Below the pieces are notes generated by a model. It was not told the DNA's origin. It saw only the letters and a list, made by a program, of their open reading frames with translations, and did not search any database. A stretch of 7,730 nucleotides of DNA from Spartobacteria bacterium. Lineage in GTDB: Bacteria; Verrucomicrobiota; Verrucomicrobiia; Chthoniobacterales; Chthoniobacteraceae. How positions within the stretch are numbered: the stretch's first letter is position 1; each line of letters opens with the position of its first letter. The stretch spans positions 1 to 7,730 of the forward strand of contig JANXWU010000386.1 in the NCBI GenBank assembly GCA_025350985.1. Direction: 5' to 3'. This document shows positions 1 to 5,826 of the stretch, in pieces. A program made the position numbers and the translations under genes.

Positions 1-168
1 CAAATCCAGCACCACCAAATCGGGCCGCTTCCTCTGGCAGGTGGCGATTGCCTCCAAGCCCGAACCCGCTTCGCCCACCACCTCATACACCGCGTCCCGA
101 GAAATGACCGCCGTGAGCATCTCTCGAACCGAGGTGTGGTCGTCCACGATCACAATTCGCTTTTTCAT
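1..168 (-). CDS. Response regulator receiver domain, N-terminal part (cut by window edge)
   Basis: The visible 56 residues begin MKKRIVIVDDHTSVREML and end VVLDL at the window edge. This is the first half of a CheY-like receiver domain. The acidic pair that binds Mg2+ is D9-D10, and the phosphate-accepting aspartate is D55. A sensor histidine kinase would phosphorylate D55, and an output domain beyond the edge would then act. The 'VDDH..VRE' opening is typical of NarL/FixJ-type regulators with a LuxR-type HTH, but the output domain is not visible, so that is inference. The ATG at 166-168 is preferred over the out-of-frame ATG four bases upstream, because an AGGAGA sits at normal spacing and only this frame gives the receiver fold. 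It is transcribed divergently from the aldehyde dehydrogenase gene across a 181-bp gap. Its target genes are unknown. Confidence 0.93.
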   Translation of the reverse strand, partial: MKKRIVIVDDHTSVREMLTAVISRDAVYEVVGEAGSGLEAIATCQRKRPDLVVLDL

Positions 169-174
169 CCATCG

Positions 175-180
175 TCTCCT
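175..180 (-). promoter_or_regulatory. Shine-Dalgarno of the response regulator
   Basis: On the minus strand the sequence reads AGGAGA, then CGATGG, then the ATG. The spacing of six bases is good. This site decides between two closely placed ATGs. It is one of only two convincing ribosome binding sites in the window. Confidence 0.7.
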
Positions 181-349
181 TGTCCACCAACGATCAGGGT
201 TGTTTGGGTTTAACCGAAACCGTTTCCTACTGAAACCCCCGCGCGGTGACAAGGAGAAAGGCTGAAGCCCGGAGCTGATTCCACGAAAGCGCACTGCTCT
301 TTCCGTTCGACGCGGTGCGCCGAATGTCGGATGTTCGCCGCGTTTTCGC

Positions 350-1843
350 ATGAACATTCCCCACCTTCCCGTCCTCCGTTTCGGTCGCAGCTACGAGAGC
401 CTCGACAAGCTCGAAATCAAAGACCACCGCAGCGGCGAACTGATGGCGCGCGTCTCCACAATCAACGCCGGCATTTTGCGCAAAGACTTCCGCAAACTCG
501 GCGAAGCGCGCGCGGCTTTGCGGAAATTCAGCGTGGCGCAACTGATCGAATTGTCGGCAAAGGCGGGCGAATATTTTCTCAACGGCACGCTGCCCTTCGG
601 CGACCAGGGCCACACACAGAACGCGGACGAATACGTCGAAACCCTCAGCGCCACCAGCGGCCTGCCGCATGTGATGGTGCGGCGCAACATGGCGAAGATT
701 CACTACTCGCTCACGCATCTCGCCGAGGTGCTCAACGGCCTTTCGCGCGGGCTCGACCTCTCGATTCTCGACACCGGTTTCGGCGAACAATTCGGCACCA
801 AGCTTTCCTTTTTCCCGACCGGACAGGCGCTCGGCCTCGTGATGCCGAGCAACTCGCCGGCCGTCAACTCGCTGTGGCTTCCCGCGATTGCGCTCAAGAC
901 GCCGGTCGTCATCAAACCCGGTCGCGAGGAACCGTGGACGCCGTGGCGATTGATCCAGGCATTCATCGCGGCCGGCGTGCCGGCGCAGGCATTTGGCTTC
1001 TACCCGACCGACCACGAAGGCGCGGGCGAGATTTTGAAAAGCTGCGGACGCGCGCTCATCTTCGGCGACAAGGCGACGACGCAGCAATACGCGAACAACC
1101 CCGCCATCCAACTCCACGGCCCCGGCTGGAGCAAAATTCTCGTCGGCGACGACTGCATCGAAAACTGGCGTGAGTACATCGACGTAATGGCGGCGAGCAT
1201 TTCCGACAACGGCGGACGCTCATGCATCAACGCGAGCGCGATCGTCGTGCCGAAATACGCCGACGAAATCGCCGACGCGCTCGCGCAAAAACTCGGCCCC
1301 ATCGAACCGGCAAAAAACGACGATCCCGACGCGCGGCTATCCGGTTTCGCCAACGTGAAGATGGCCGACTTCATCGACGCGCAAATCGAGGACGGCCTGC
1401 AAACGCCCGGCGCGACCGACGCGACCGCGAAATATCGCAACGAAGTAGCACAAGCTTCCAGCTTGTGTAGTCCCGAAAAACACAGGCTAGAAGCCTGTGC
1501 AACGGCACGCAAAGTCGTCTTCGACGGCGGCACCTATCTTCGCCCGACGATCGTGCTGTGCGATTCATTTCAGCACCCGCTGGCAAACAAGGAATTTCTC
1601 TGCCCGTACGCCAGCGTGGTCCAAGTTCCGCAAGCAAAGATGCTTGAGCAAATCGGCTACTCGCTCGCCGTGACCGCCATCACCAAAGACGCCGCGTTCA
1701 TCGACCAGCTCAGCGCATTTCCCGAAATCGAACGACTCAACATCGGCCCCGTCTCGACGATGAAAATCTCCTGGGATCAGCCGCACGAAGGCAACATGTT
1801 CGAGTTCCTCTGGCAGCGCCGCTCGATCGAGCGGGCATGGTAA
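350..1843 (+). CDS. Aldehyde dehydrogenase superfamily protein with altered active site
   Basis: A 497-aa protein with the ALDH fold. Residues about 160-230 carry the NAD(P)-binding part (GLVMPSNSPAVN with conserved N168; VVIKPGREEP with K189). The catalytic nucleophile is C292 in NGGRSCINAS. A second conserved Glu, E415, lies in NKEFLCPYASV after YLRPTIV. The general-base glutamate of the usual ELGG motif is absent: the equivalent stretch reads QLHGPGWSKI, with H256 in that place. Family knowledge: ALDH relatives lacking this Glu include CoA-acylating aldehyde dehydrogenases and acyl-CoA reductases (LuxC type), which release the acyl group to or from CoA rather than water. A CoA-linked or acyl-reducing activity is therefore plausible but not shown; the substrate is unknown. 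Residues 366-385 are encoded by an inserted repeat. The ATG at 350 has no visible Shine-Dalgarno, but the N-terminus fits family length. It appears monocistronic, and no terminator is evident downstream. Confidence 0.9.
   Translation: MNIPHLPVLRFGRSYESLDKLEIKDHRSGELMARVSTINAGILRKDFRKLGEARAALRKFSVAQLIELSAKAGEYFLNGTLPFGDQGHTQNADEYVETLSATSGLPHVMVRRNMAKIHYSLTHLAEVLNGLSRGLDLSILDTGFGEQFGTKLSFFPTGQALGLVMPSNSPAVNSLWLPAIALKTPVVIKPGREEPWTPWRLIQAFIAAGVPAQAFGFYPTDHEGAGEILKSCGRALIFGDKATTQQYANNPAIQLHGPGWSKILVGDDCIENWREYIDVMAASISDNGGRSCINASAIVVPKYADEIADALAQKLGPIEPAKNDDPDARLSGFANVKMADFIDAQIEDGLQTPGATDATAKYRNEVAQASSLCSPEKHRLEACATARKVVFDGGTYLRPTIVLCDSFQHPLANKEFLCPYASVVQVPQAKMLEQIGYSLAVTAITKDAAFIDQLSAFPEIERLNIGPVSTMKISWDQPHEGNMFEFLWQRRSIERAW
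1445..1503 (+). repeat. Double-hairpin interspersed repeat inserted in frame in the ALDH gene
   Basis: Two tandem perfect hairpins are visible: CACAAGCT-TCC-AGCTTGTG (8-bp arms, positions 1449-1467 region, arm start 1451 by codon register or 1449 by inclusive count of the flanking GC) and CACAGGCT-AGA-AGCCTGTG (1481-1499). The left 26 bases (1445-1470) and the reverse complement of the right 26 bases (1478-1503) agree at about 20 of 26 positions, so the unit is an inverted pair of related halves around a 7-base spacer. In the ALDH frame it adds about 20 codons (residues 366-385, ..QASSLC....LEACAT..) without a stop. The reverse strand reads almost the same peptide (QASSLC....LEACAT). From memory, similar sequences are scattered in Verrucomicrobia-like genomes; that is recall, not a search. 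Confidence 0.85.
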
Positions 1844-2028
1844 ATCGCATCCCCCCGAGGGAGAAGCAAAATTTCCTAGAAGTGCGCTTTTCGGATTAAG
1901 CCGGCTTTTAGATCCTGCACCTCAGCCAGCTATCGAAGGGCAAGCCGCTGGTCGCCGAGTTGATTTAGCCAGTGAGAACGGATGCGGACATGAAGCCGGA
2001 GAATCCGATTCTTTTCCCGCTATAAAAA
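1844..2028. other. Intergenic gap, ALDH to tmRNA; no gene seen
   Basis: These 185 bases lie past the ALDH stop and beyond the tmRNA 3' end. I see no gene, no strong terminator hairpin and no tRNA. A very short open stretch at about 1912-1968 (reading ILHLSQLSKGKPLVAELI, then stop) looks protein-like but has no start. It may be a decayed gene end or chance. The stretch at 1880-1912 resembles part of the region upstream of the ALDH gene (see findings). Confidence 0.5.
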
Positions 2029-2389
2029 GGTGGAGGCGAGGGGAGTTGAACCCCTGTCCTCAAGGCTTTTGACGCCAGACTTCTACATGCTTAGCCGGTT
2101 ATGATTTTTAGGGCGAGGTGTTTGGAAACCGGCGTCCACACCTGCCCGATCGACCACGAGTTTTCGATTCACCCGCCGGCGCGGTCACTCCGCCGTCGAG
2201 CCAGCCCACTGTCGTCGTCTCCGGCCTCAGTGGGCGTCGGGCCAGAAACGTCACGGTCAATTAAGCCGCGAGAGCGAGATCTTCGTGATCTGCATTTAGT
2301 TTTTTTGACCGGCGTTTTAACGAGGCCAACCGGTCAACCTCGGCATGCCGCCTGGATCTCGAACTTTGAGTCGAAACCAGTGCGCCCCC
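2029..2389 (-). ncRNA. ssrA: Transfer-messenger RNA (tmRNA), one-piece form
   Basis: tmRNA rescues ribosomes stalled on broken mRNAs, working with SmpB and adding a degradation tag. The 5' end reads GGGGGCGCACTGGTTTCGAC, a standard tmRNA opening. It pairs with the 3' CGCCTCC (2032-2038) in a 7-bp acceptor stem containing one G-U pair. The T-arm is AGGGG-TTCAACT-CCCCT just before it. PK1 has an 8-bp stem (TTGACCGG with CCGGTCAA, 2305-2312 and 2330-2337) directly before the tag frame. A later pseudoknot stem pairs GCCCACTG with CAGTGGGC (2204-2211 and 2228-2235). Length is about 361 nt, normal for the one-piece form. The 3' end is encoded as A-CC followed by T, so the terminal A of CCA is probably added after transcription. 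A run of five T follows and may help termination. No smpB is in the window. Confidence 0.96.
2261..2293 (-). other. tmRNA tag reading frame (ADHEDLALAA)
   Basis: This is the mRNA-like part of the tmRNA. I place the resume codon at GCA (2291-2293), because the preceding UAAAU keeps the UA at -5/-4 known to be important in E. coli (UAGUC). The tag would be ADHEDLALAA then TAA. That gives ten encoded residues, as in E. coli ANDENYALAA, plus the Ala carried by the tmRNA itself. The LALAA ending is the usual recognition signal for ClpXP-type proteases. The resume position is inferred by comparison; the frame and stop are seen directly. Confidence 0.85.
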
Positions 2390-2492
2390 GTTTTCGGAGG
2401 GCGCAACCTTCATCGGCGAGGCCCTCTCCGCAATCGAAAAATCCGGCGTCACGCAAAATTGCCACAGCACTCGGGGCATCTCCGGCTTCACC

Positions 2493-2530
2493 TTTGCTTT
2501 GCGCCGCCGCGTCTTTGCGTGAGAGATATT
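2493..2530 (-). repeat. Interspersed 'ACGCAAAGACGC..GCGCAAAG' repeat
   Basis: On the minus strand the core reads ACGCAAAGACGC, then GGCGGC, then GCAAAG: a head-to-tail arrangement of 'CGCAAAG'-like units following CTCTC. I recall near-identical intergenic sequences in many Bacteroidetes, Verrucomicrobia and Planctomycetes genomes, often mistranslated as small 'proteins' (FAPPRLCV-like). That is memory, not a search. It ends next to a small GAGAG..CTCTC inverted repeat (2521-2536). Confidence 0.55.
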
Positions 2531-2551
2531 GCTCTCTGCCTTCTTATTGAT

Positions 2552-2557
2552 GAGGAA
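2552..2557 (+). promoter_or_regulatory. Shine-Dalgarno supporting the TTG start of the YkgJ-type gene
   Basis: GAGGAA lies eight bases before the TTG at 2566. An in-frame TGA at 2551 rules out any longer version. The next in-frame ATG falls inside the cysteine motif, so the TTG is the only reasonable start. Confidence 0.6.
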
Positions 2558-2565
2558 TCGAGACT

Positions 2566-3111
2566 TTGTCCGCACCGCCTTTCAACTCAACCTCCTCGAC
2601 CGCGTCCGCCGTCTCGCGCCTTTGCGGCGCGTGTGGGATGTGCTGCAACGGCGTGCTTTTTCAGATCGTCCGGCTGCAGCCTTTGGACTCGCCGCGTGAA
2701 ATGGCGGCGCTGGGCTTGAAAGTAAAACGCAAACAGCACGAGCCTTTCTTCAAGCAGCCCTGCCCCGCGCACCGGGATGCGCAATGCGCCATTTACCATC
2801 AGCGTCCACAGCGCTGCCGGATTTTTGAATGCCGTCAACTAAAACGCGTGGCCGCAGGCGAGATTACGGAGGCCACAGCCTTGGAGAACATTGCCGAAGC
2901 GGCTCGGCGGGTGGCGACGGTGGAGAGGCTGTTCGAGCGGGGGGGCGAGACGGAGCGGACGAAGCCGCTCCGGACTCGCTACGAAAGCGTGATGACTGAT
3001 CGGACCGATGTCCATGCCGATGCGGTGGAACTCCGCTCCATGCTCACGCTGGCGATGCGGGAGTTGGAGGATTTTCTGGAAAAGGAGTTTCGCGTCGGCG
3101 GGCAGGACTAG
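2566..3111 (+). CDS. YkgJ-type cysteine-cluster (CxxCxxCC) metal-binding protein
   Basis: A 181-aa protein beginning at TTG. Residues 20-27 form the hallmark CGACGMCC cluster (C20, C23, C26, C27). A second cluster follows: C66 (QPCPAH), C74 (QCAIYHQRP), C84 and C89 (RCRIFEC). This spacing matches the putative zinc/iron-chelating domain family (PF03692, YkgJ-like), whose members are presumed to bind a metal ion or an Fe-S cluster; the exact role is not established. Residues about 95-181 are charged and probably helical, with no recognised domain. There is no signal peptide or membrane segment, so it is likely cytoplasmic. It stands alone on the plus strand between the tmRNA gene and a convergent minus-strand operon, so context says nothing about its partner. 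Confidence 0.88.
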   Translation: MSAPPFNSTSSTASAVSRLCGACGMCCNGVLFQIVRLQPLDSPREMAALGLKVKRKQHEPFFKQPCPAHRDAQCAIYHQRPQRCRIFECRQLKRVAAGEITEATALENIAEAARRVATVERLFERGGETERTKPLRTRYESVMTDRTDVHADAVELRSMLTLAMRELEDFLEKEFRVGGQD

Positions 3112-3405
3112 CGCGCGTATTTACCCTCAAGGAGACTCATTTTCATCCACAGATTACGCAGATTTTCACAGATTAAATTCCACTTGGAGCAGTCCACGCT
3201 TTTCAAAAAAATCTACGTCAATCTGCGCAATCTGTGGATACCCGCCTGCTTTCAAAGCGATTTTTCAGGCAGTGGGAACAGGCGCGGGCGCATTTGCCAA
3301 CCGCGTCATCTTCGAGTGGAAGGCAGCATCCTGTCGGTGACTCGCGGAGATTTCACGGACGCGGCGGCGCGCTTCTCTCCATGCGCGAGTCCGCCCGCCC
3401 GCGAG
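3112..3405. other. Convergent intergenic region with interspersed repeat
   Basis: This gap lies between the 3' ends of the YkgJ-type gene and the metallophosphoesterase gene. No coding region is convincing in either direction. It holds the inverted repeat at 3145-3239. A weaker 8-bp inverted pair (ACTCGCGG at 3340-3347 and CCGCGAGT at 3399-3406) has a loop of about 51 bases and no T-run, so it is not a clear terminator. The rest shows nothing recognisable. Confidence 0.55.
3145..3239. repeat. Inverted pair of 'ATCCACAGATTACGCAGATT' repeats
   Basis: The left arm ATCCACAGATTACGCAGATT (3145-3164) is matched at 19 of 20 positions by the reverse complement of 3220-3239. Similarity continues inward with further AGATT units (3170-3174 on one side, the reverse complement of about 3209-3213 on the other). 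About 55 bases separate the arms. Units of AGATT recur roughly every 9-10 bases within an arm. I recall this 'cacagattacgcagattttcacagatt' sequence as a widespread intergenic repeat in Verrucomicrobia, Bacteroidetes and others; this is memory, not a search. Sitting between two convergent genes, it could form a large stem in RNA and affect both 3' ends. Confidence 0.75.
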
Positions 3406-4134
3406 TTATTTTCCCACCGCCAGCCGTTCCGCGAGCCGAAGCGGCAGACCGGCGGCGAGGATTTTTTGCTGCGCGGTTTGGATGTCGTACTCGAGGCGGC
3501 GCAGTTCGACGTAGCCGCGGTCGGCATGGTAAATGGCATACGACGCGTGCCAGTCGCCGTCGCGCGGCTGCCCCACGCTGCCCACGTTGATGAAATACTT
3601 TTTGCTCTGCTCCAGTCGCAATTTTTCAAACGGCGCCACCTGCACGGAGCGGTCGGCCAGCCGCACGTAGCAGCGCGGCGAGTGCGTGTGGCCGTAGAAA
3701 CAAAGCTGCGTGTGCTGGTAGTTGAAGCTCGCGGCGGCGTCGAGCTGGTTGAAGACGTAGCCCCATTTCGTCGGCGTATCGAGCGTGGCGTGGACGATCG
3801 TGAAGTCGCGCACCTGGCGCACGAATTTTAACTCGCGCAACCATTCCTTGTCCTCGGGCGGGAGCTGCGCGCGCGTCCAGGAGATCGCTTCTTCGGCGAG
3901 GGCGTTGAACCCGCCGGGGTCAGCCTCGCGCGATGCCATCTCGTCGTGGTTGCCTTTCACCACCGGGCAATCCATGTCGCGCACGAGGTTCAGGCATTCA
4001 CGCGGGTTCGCGTTGTAGCCGACGATGTCGCCGAGGCAGACGTAATGCGTGCATTGGTTTTTCGCGGCGTCGGCGAGGACGGTTTGCAGCGCCTCCAGGT
4101 TGGCGTGGATGTCTCCGAAAATACAAAAGCGCAC
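3406..4134 (-). CDS. Calcineurin-like metallophosphoesterase
   Basis: A 242-aa cytoplasmic phosphoesterase with all the metal-binding motifs in order: D8-I-H10 (FGDIHAN), D36 (LGDIVGYNANP), N62-H63 (KGNHDE), H115 (VHATLD) and H149/H151 (YGHTHSP), then the NVGSVGQPRD loop near the C-terminus. Family knowledge: such enzymes hold two metal ions and hydrolyse phosphomonoesters or diesters. The compact single-domain form with GDIVGY and NVGSVGQPRD is the YfcE/diadenosine-tetraphosphatase-like group, and the true substrate cannot be told. The start is GTG at 4132-4134, since GTGCGCTTTTGTATT begins exactly at the usual MR-I-SDIH N-terminus and no upstream in-frame start was found. There is no Shine-Dalgarno. 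The gap of 10 bases to the stop of the preceding TPR gene suggests translational coupling. It appears to be the last gene of the minus-strand operon. Confidence 0.92.
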   Translation of the reverse strand: MRFCIFGDIHANLEALQTVLADAAKNQCTHYVCLGDIVGYNANPRECLNLVRDMDCPVVKGNHDEMASREADPGGFNALAEEAISWTRAQLPPEDKEWLRELKFVRQVRDFTIVHATLDTPTKWGYVFNQLDAAASFNYQHTQLCFYGHTHSPRCYVRLADRSVQVAPFEKLRLEQSKKYFINVGSVGQPRDGDWHASYAIYHADRGYVELRRLEYDIQTAQQKILAAGLPLRLAERLAVGK

Positions 4135-4144
4135 GGCGGTCGGT

Positions 4145-4906
4145 TCAGTTTGGGGGGAGGTTCAATCGTTCGGAAGCGGGAATATTCAACTTTTCCTGCA
4201 AAATGCCCAGCCATTTGATGACCGACGGCAGCCGCTCGTGTTCGCCCGATTCGTAAAGCTCGCGGAACCGGGCGTAGGCCTCGCGCTCGCGACCGGGACA
4301 TTGCGCCAGTTCGTAAACGGCCAGCCGCTTTTCGTAGTCGGGCGCTTTCACGGTGTGCGCGCCGCGCTCGAAAACATCCGCCGCCTTGCAATGATCGCCG
4401 AGCTTGTCGCGGTAGATCATGCCGAGGCGTTCGTAGAGATTGTAACGGTCGGGATTGTTCTGAATCCCGCGCGCCGCGAAGTCCGCGCCGACGTGAAAAT
4501 ACTCACGCTCCCGCTTGATGCGCAGCGCCTCGCGCGGCTCCTTTTTGTCGTAACGCGCGGCGACGCTCGCGTTCCAAGCCATGTGCCACGCCGCCGTGTC
4601 CCAGTAGAGCACATTGCGCGGTTCCAGTGCGGTGACTTGATTGAGCAAAAGGGCCACGCGTCCCCACTCGACGTGCTCCCAAGCGGTGTGCGCCTGGATG
4701 AAAAGCAAATCCGCCACCACGCTGCGAAAGCCGCTGAGCGCGGCCAGAAATGCCATCTGCCCGATTTGCTGGCGCAGGTCGAGGCTGAGTTTCGCGCCGT
4801 GGAAAAAAGCCGCGCGATGCTCGCCGGTCAGCCGCTGTTCGACGGGGGCCTTCGCCGCGCCAAAACCCAGCACGATCAGCAACGCGATGAGATGAACTTT
4901 TTTCAT
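4145..4906 (-). CDS. Membrane-anchored or exported TPR-like protein, function unknown
   Basis: A 253-aa protein. Residues 4-18 (VHLIALLIVLGFGAA) form a hydrophobic N-terminal segment after two lysines: a signal peptide or membrane anchor. The rest is helical. Residues about 60-115 (SVVADLLFIQAHTAWEHVEWGRVALLLNQ.. then ALEPRNVLYWDTAAWHMAWN) match a TPR-like pattern I recall from conserved PVC and cyanobacterial proteins ('..LDPhfieay..aWhlayn'). Further helix pairs at about 140-170 (GIQNNPDRYNLYERLGMIYRDKLGD) and 175-235 look like degenerate TPRs. TPRs usually serve protein-protein binding. It follows the ABC permease by 26 bases and precedes the phosphoesterase by 10, so it may work with the transporter at the periplasmic face. 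That role is inference. The ATG at 4904-4906 lacks a good Shine-Dalgarno. Confidence 0.82.
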   Translation of the reverse strand: MKKVHLIALLIVLGFGAAKAPVEQRLTGEHRAAFFHGAKLSLDLRQQIGQMAFLAALSGFRSVVADLLFIQAHTAWEHVEWGRVALLLNQVTALEPRNVLYWDTAAWHMAWNASVAARYDKKEPREALRIKREREYFHVGADFAARGIQNNPDRYNLYERLGMIYRDKLGDHCKAADVFERGAHTVKAPDYEKRLAVYELAQCPGREREAYARFRELYESGEHERLPSVIKWLGILQEKLNIPASERLNLPPN

Positions 4907-4932
4907 CGCTCAAAAAAGCCGGACAAAATCAA

Positions 4933-5826
4933 TCACAGTTCCTTGTAGGCAAAAATCACGTATGCCACGAACGCGTACACAAAAGTGTAAGCGCAGCCCA
5001 AGCCGACGGTTTTCACAAAGAGCGCCATCTGAATCGCGTTCCCGGCGACAATGTCGTCCACGAGATTGAAAAGCTGAAGGTCTGGAAACAACAGCGCGAC
5101 CAGGGCGAGGAACACTTTTTTCATCGCCATCGGGTGCGCCGAGCCGAGCCACTCCTCGCGCGCGATGTGCTGGACGTGGCCGATGAAGTAAATCACGAAC
5201 GACACGATGATCGTGAAGATCGACGACGTGGCGAAAGTCGAGAGCAGCAGGGTCAGCGAGGCAAAGATCGCGGCCTTGAGATAAATCGAAAGAACGCCGG
5301 GGACGAGGCTCGACGTGAACGCATGCTCATGCACGTCGCGCAACGCCGCCTGCAACTGCTCCTGCGGTGCGTGGGCCATTTCCCGCATCGTCTGCGCAAC
5401 GACCAGGTGTTCCTTCGTGGCTAGCGCGAGGGCAAACATCGCGCTCATGAGCACGGTGGAAAGGAGGAGCAGCCACAGCACGCCCAGCAGTTTGCCGAGC
5501 AGGTATTCGACGCGCGGCACCGGCTTGGCGAGGATGGTGTAAAGCGTGCGATCTTCGATGTCCTTCGGCAGGATCATCGCGGTCGCCAGCACGGCCAGCA
5601 GCCAGGTGAAAATCGACATCGCCCCGAGCGACAAATCCTTGAGCACCTGGAACTGTTCGTGAAAGGGAAACTCCATCATGAACGCCGAGCTGCCGATGAT
5701 CAGCAATGCGAACAGGAGCAGGAAATAAAACACCTTGAGGCGGGCCAGTTCGAGCAGTGCGTTGCTCGCGATGGCGTGGATGCGCCACGGGGAAAAGGCG
5801 CGGTGTTTTGGCGGGGTGGTGATCAT
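4933..5826 (-). CDS. ABC-2 type transporter permease subunit
   Basis: A 297-aa integral membrane protein with about six hydrophobic segments at roughly residues 32-51, 71-87, 113-136, 181-216 (long, probably two), 232-246 and 272-294. Residues 88-112 (KDIEDRTLYTILAKPVPRVEYLLGK) carry the cytoplasmic 'E..rT...L..P..R.e.llGK' signature of ABC-2 permeases such as the NosY/GldF-type group (COG1277), where the permease couples to the ATPase. The start is the ATG at 5824-5826, which overlaps the ATPase stop as ATGA. A longer open frame upstream is only the shadow of the ATPase gene. AAGGA lies three bases upstream, so coupling to the previous gene probably drives translation. The exported substrate is unknown; this family includes lipid, copper-maturation and gliding-related exporters. 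Confidence 0.92.
   Translation of the reverse strand: MITTPPKHRAFSPWRIHAIASNALLELARLKVFYFLLLFALLIIGSSAFMMEFPFHEQFQVLKDLSLGAMSIFTWLLAVLATAMILPKDIEDRTLYTILAKPVPRVEYLLGKLLGVLWLLLLSTVLMSAMFALALATKEHLVVAQTMREMAHAPQEQLQAALRDVHEHAFTSSLVPGVLSIYLKAAIFASLTLLLSTFATSSIFTIIVSFVIYFIGHVQHIAREEWLGSAHPMAMKKVFLALVALLFPDLQLFNLVDDIVAGNAIQMALFVKTVGLGCAYTFVYAFVAYVIFAYKEL

Larger units (their letters stand above)
2390..2565. other. Divergent intergenic region between tmRNA and the YkgJ-type gene
   Basis: These 176 bases must hold the tmRNA promoter (minus strand) and any promoter for the plus-strand cysteine-cluster gene. No good -35/-10 pair could be picked out by eye in either direction. The region contains an interspersed repeat at about 2493-2530. 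Confidence 0.45.

Noticed and set aside
227..1117. 296-codon open frame on the minus strand opposite the ALDH gene
   Set aside because: It is antisense to a clear ALDH domain, its translation is Arg/Ala/Val-rich with no motif, and long antisense frames are expected in G+C-rich genes.
331..1173. 280-codon plus-strand frame overlapping the ALDH gene
   Set aside because: Its translation is extremely Arg- and Pro-rich, typical of a shifted frame of a G+C-rich gene, with no domain.
1445..1503. CRISPR-like or transcription terminator reading of the double hairpin
   Set aside because: There is only one unit with no spacers, and it lies inside an open reading frame, so neither a CRISPR array nor a terminator fits.
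2101..2550. Plus- and minus-strand open frames over the tmRNA region
   Set aside because: They cover a structured RNA gene. The minus-strand frame merely runs into the tag and ends at its stop codon.
3340..3406. Possible terminator from ACTCGCGG/CCGCGAGT
   Set aside because: The loop is about 51 bases and no T-run follows, so it is not a convincing intrinsic terminator.
3184..3831. 215-codon plus-strand frame starting in the intergenic repeat
   Set aside because: It begins in repeat sequence and continues antisense to the metallophosphoesterase. The first part is only the repeat translated.
4049..4948. 299-codon plus-strand frame opposite the TPR and phosphoesterase genes
   Set aside because: It is antisense to two supported genes and shows no recognisable motif.
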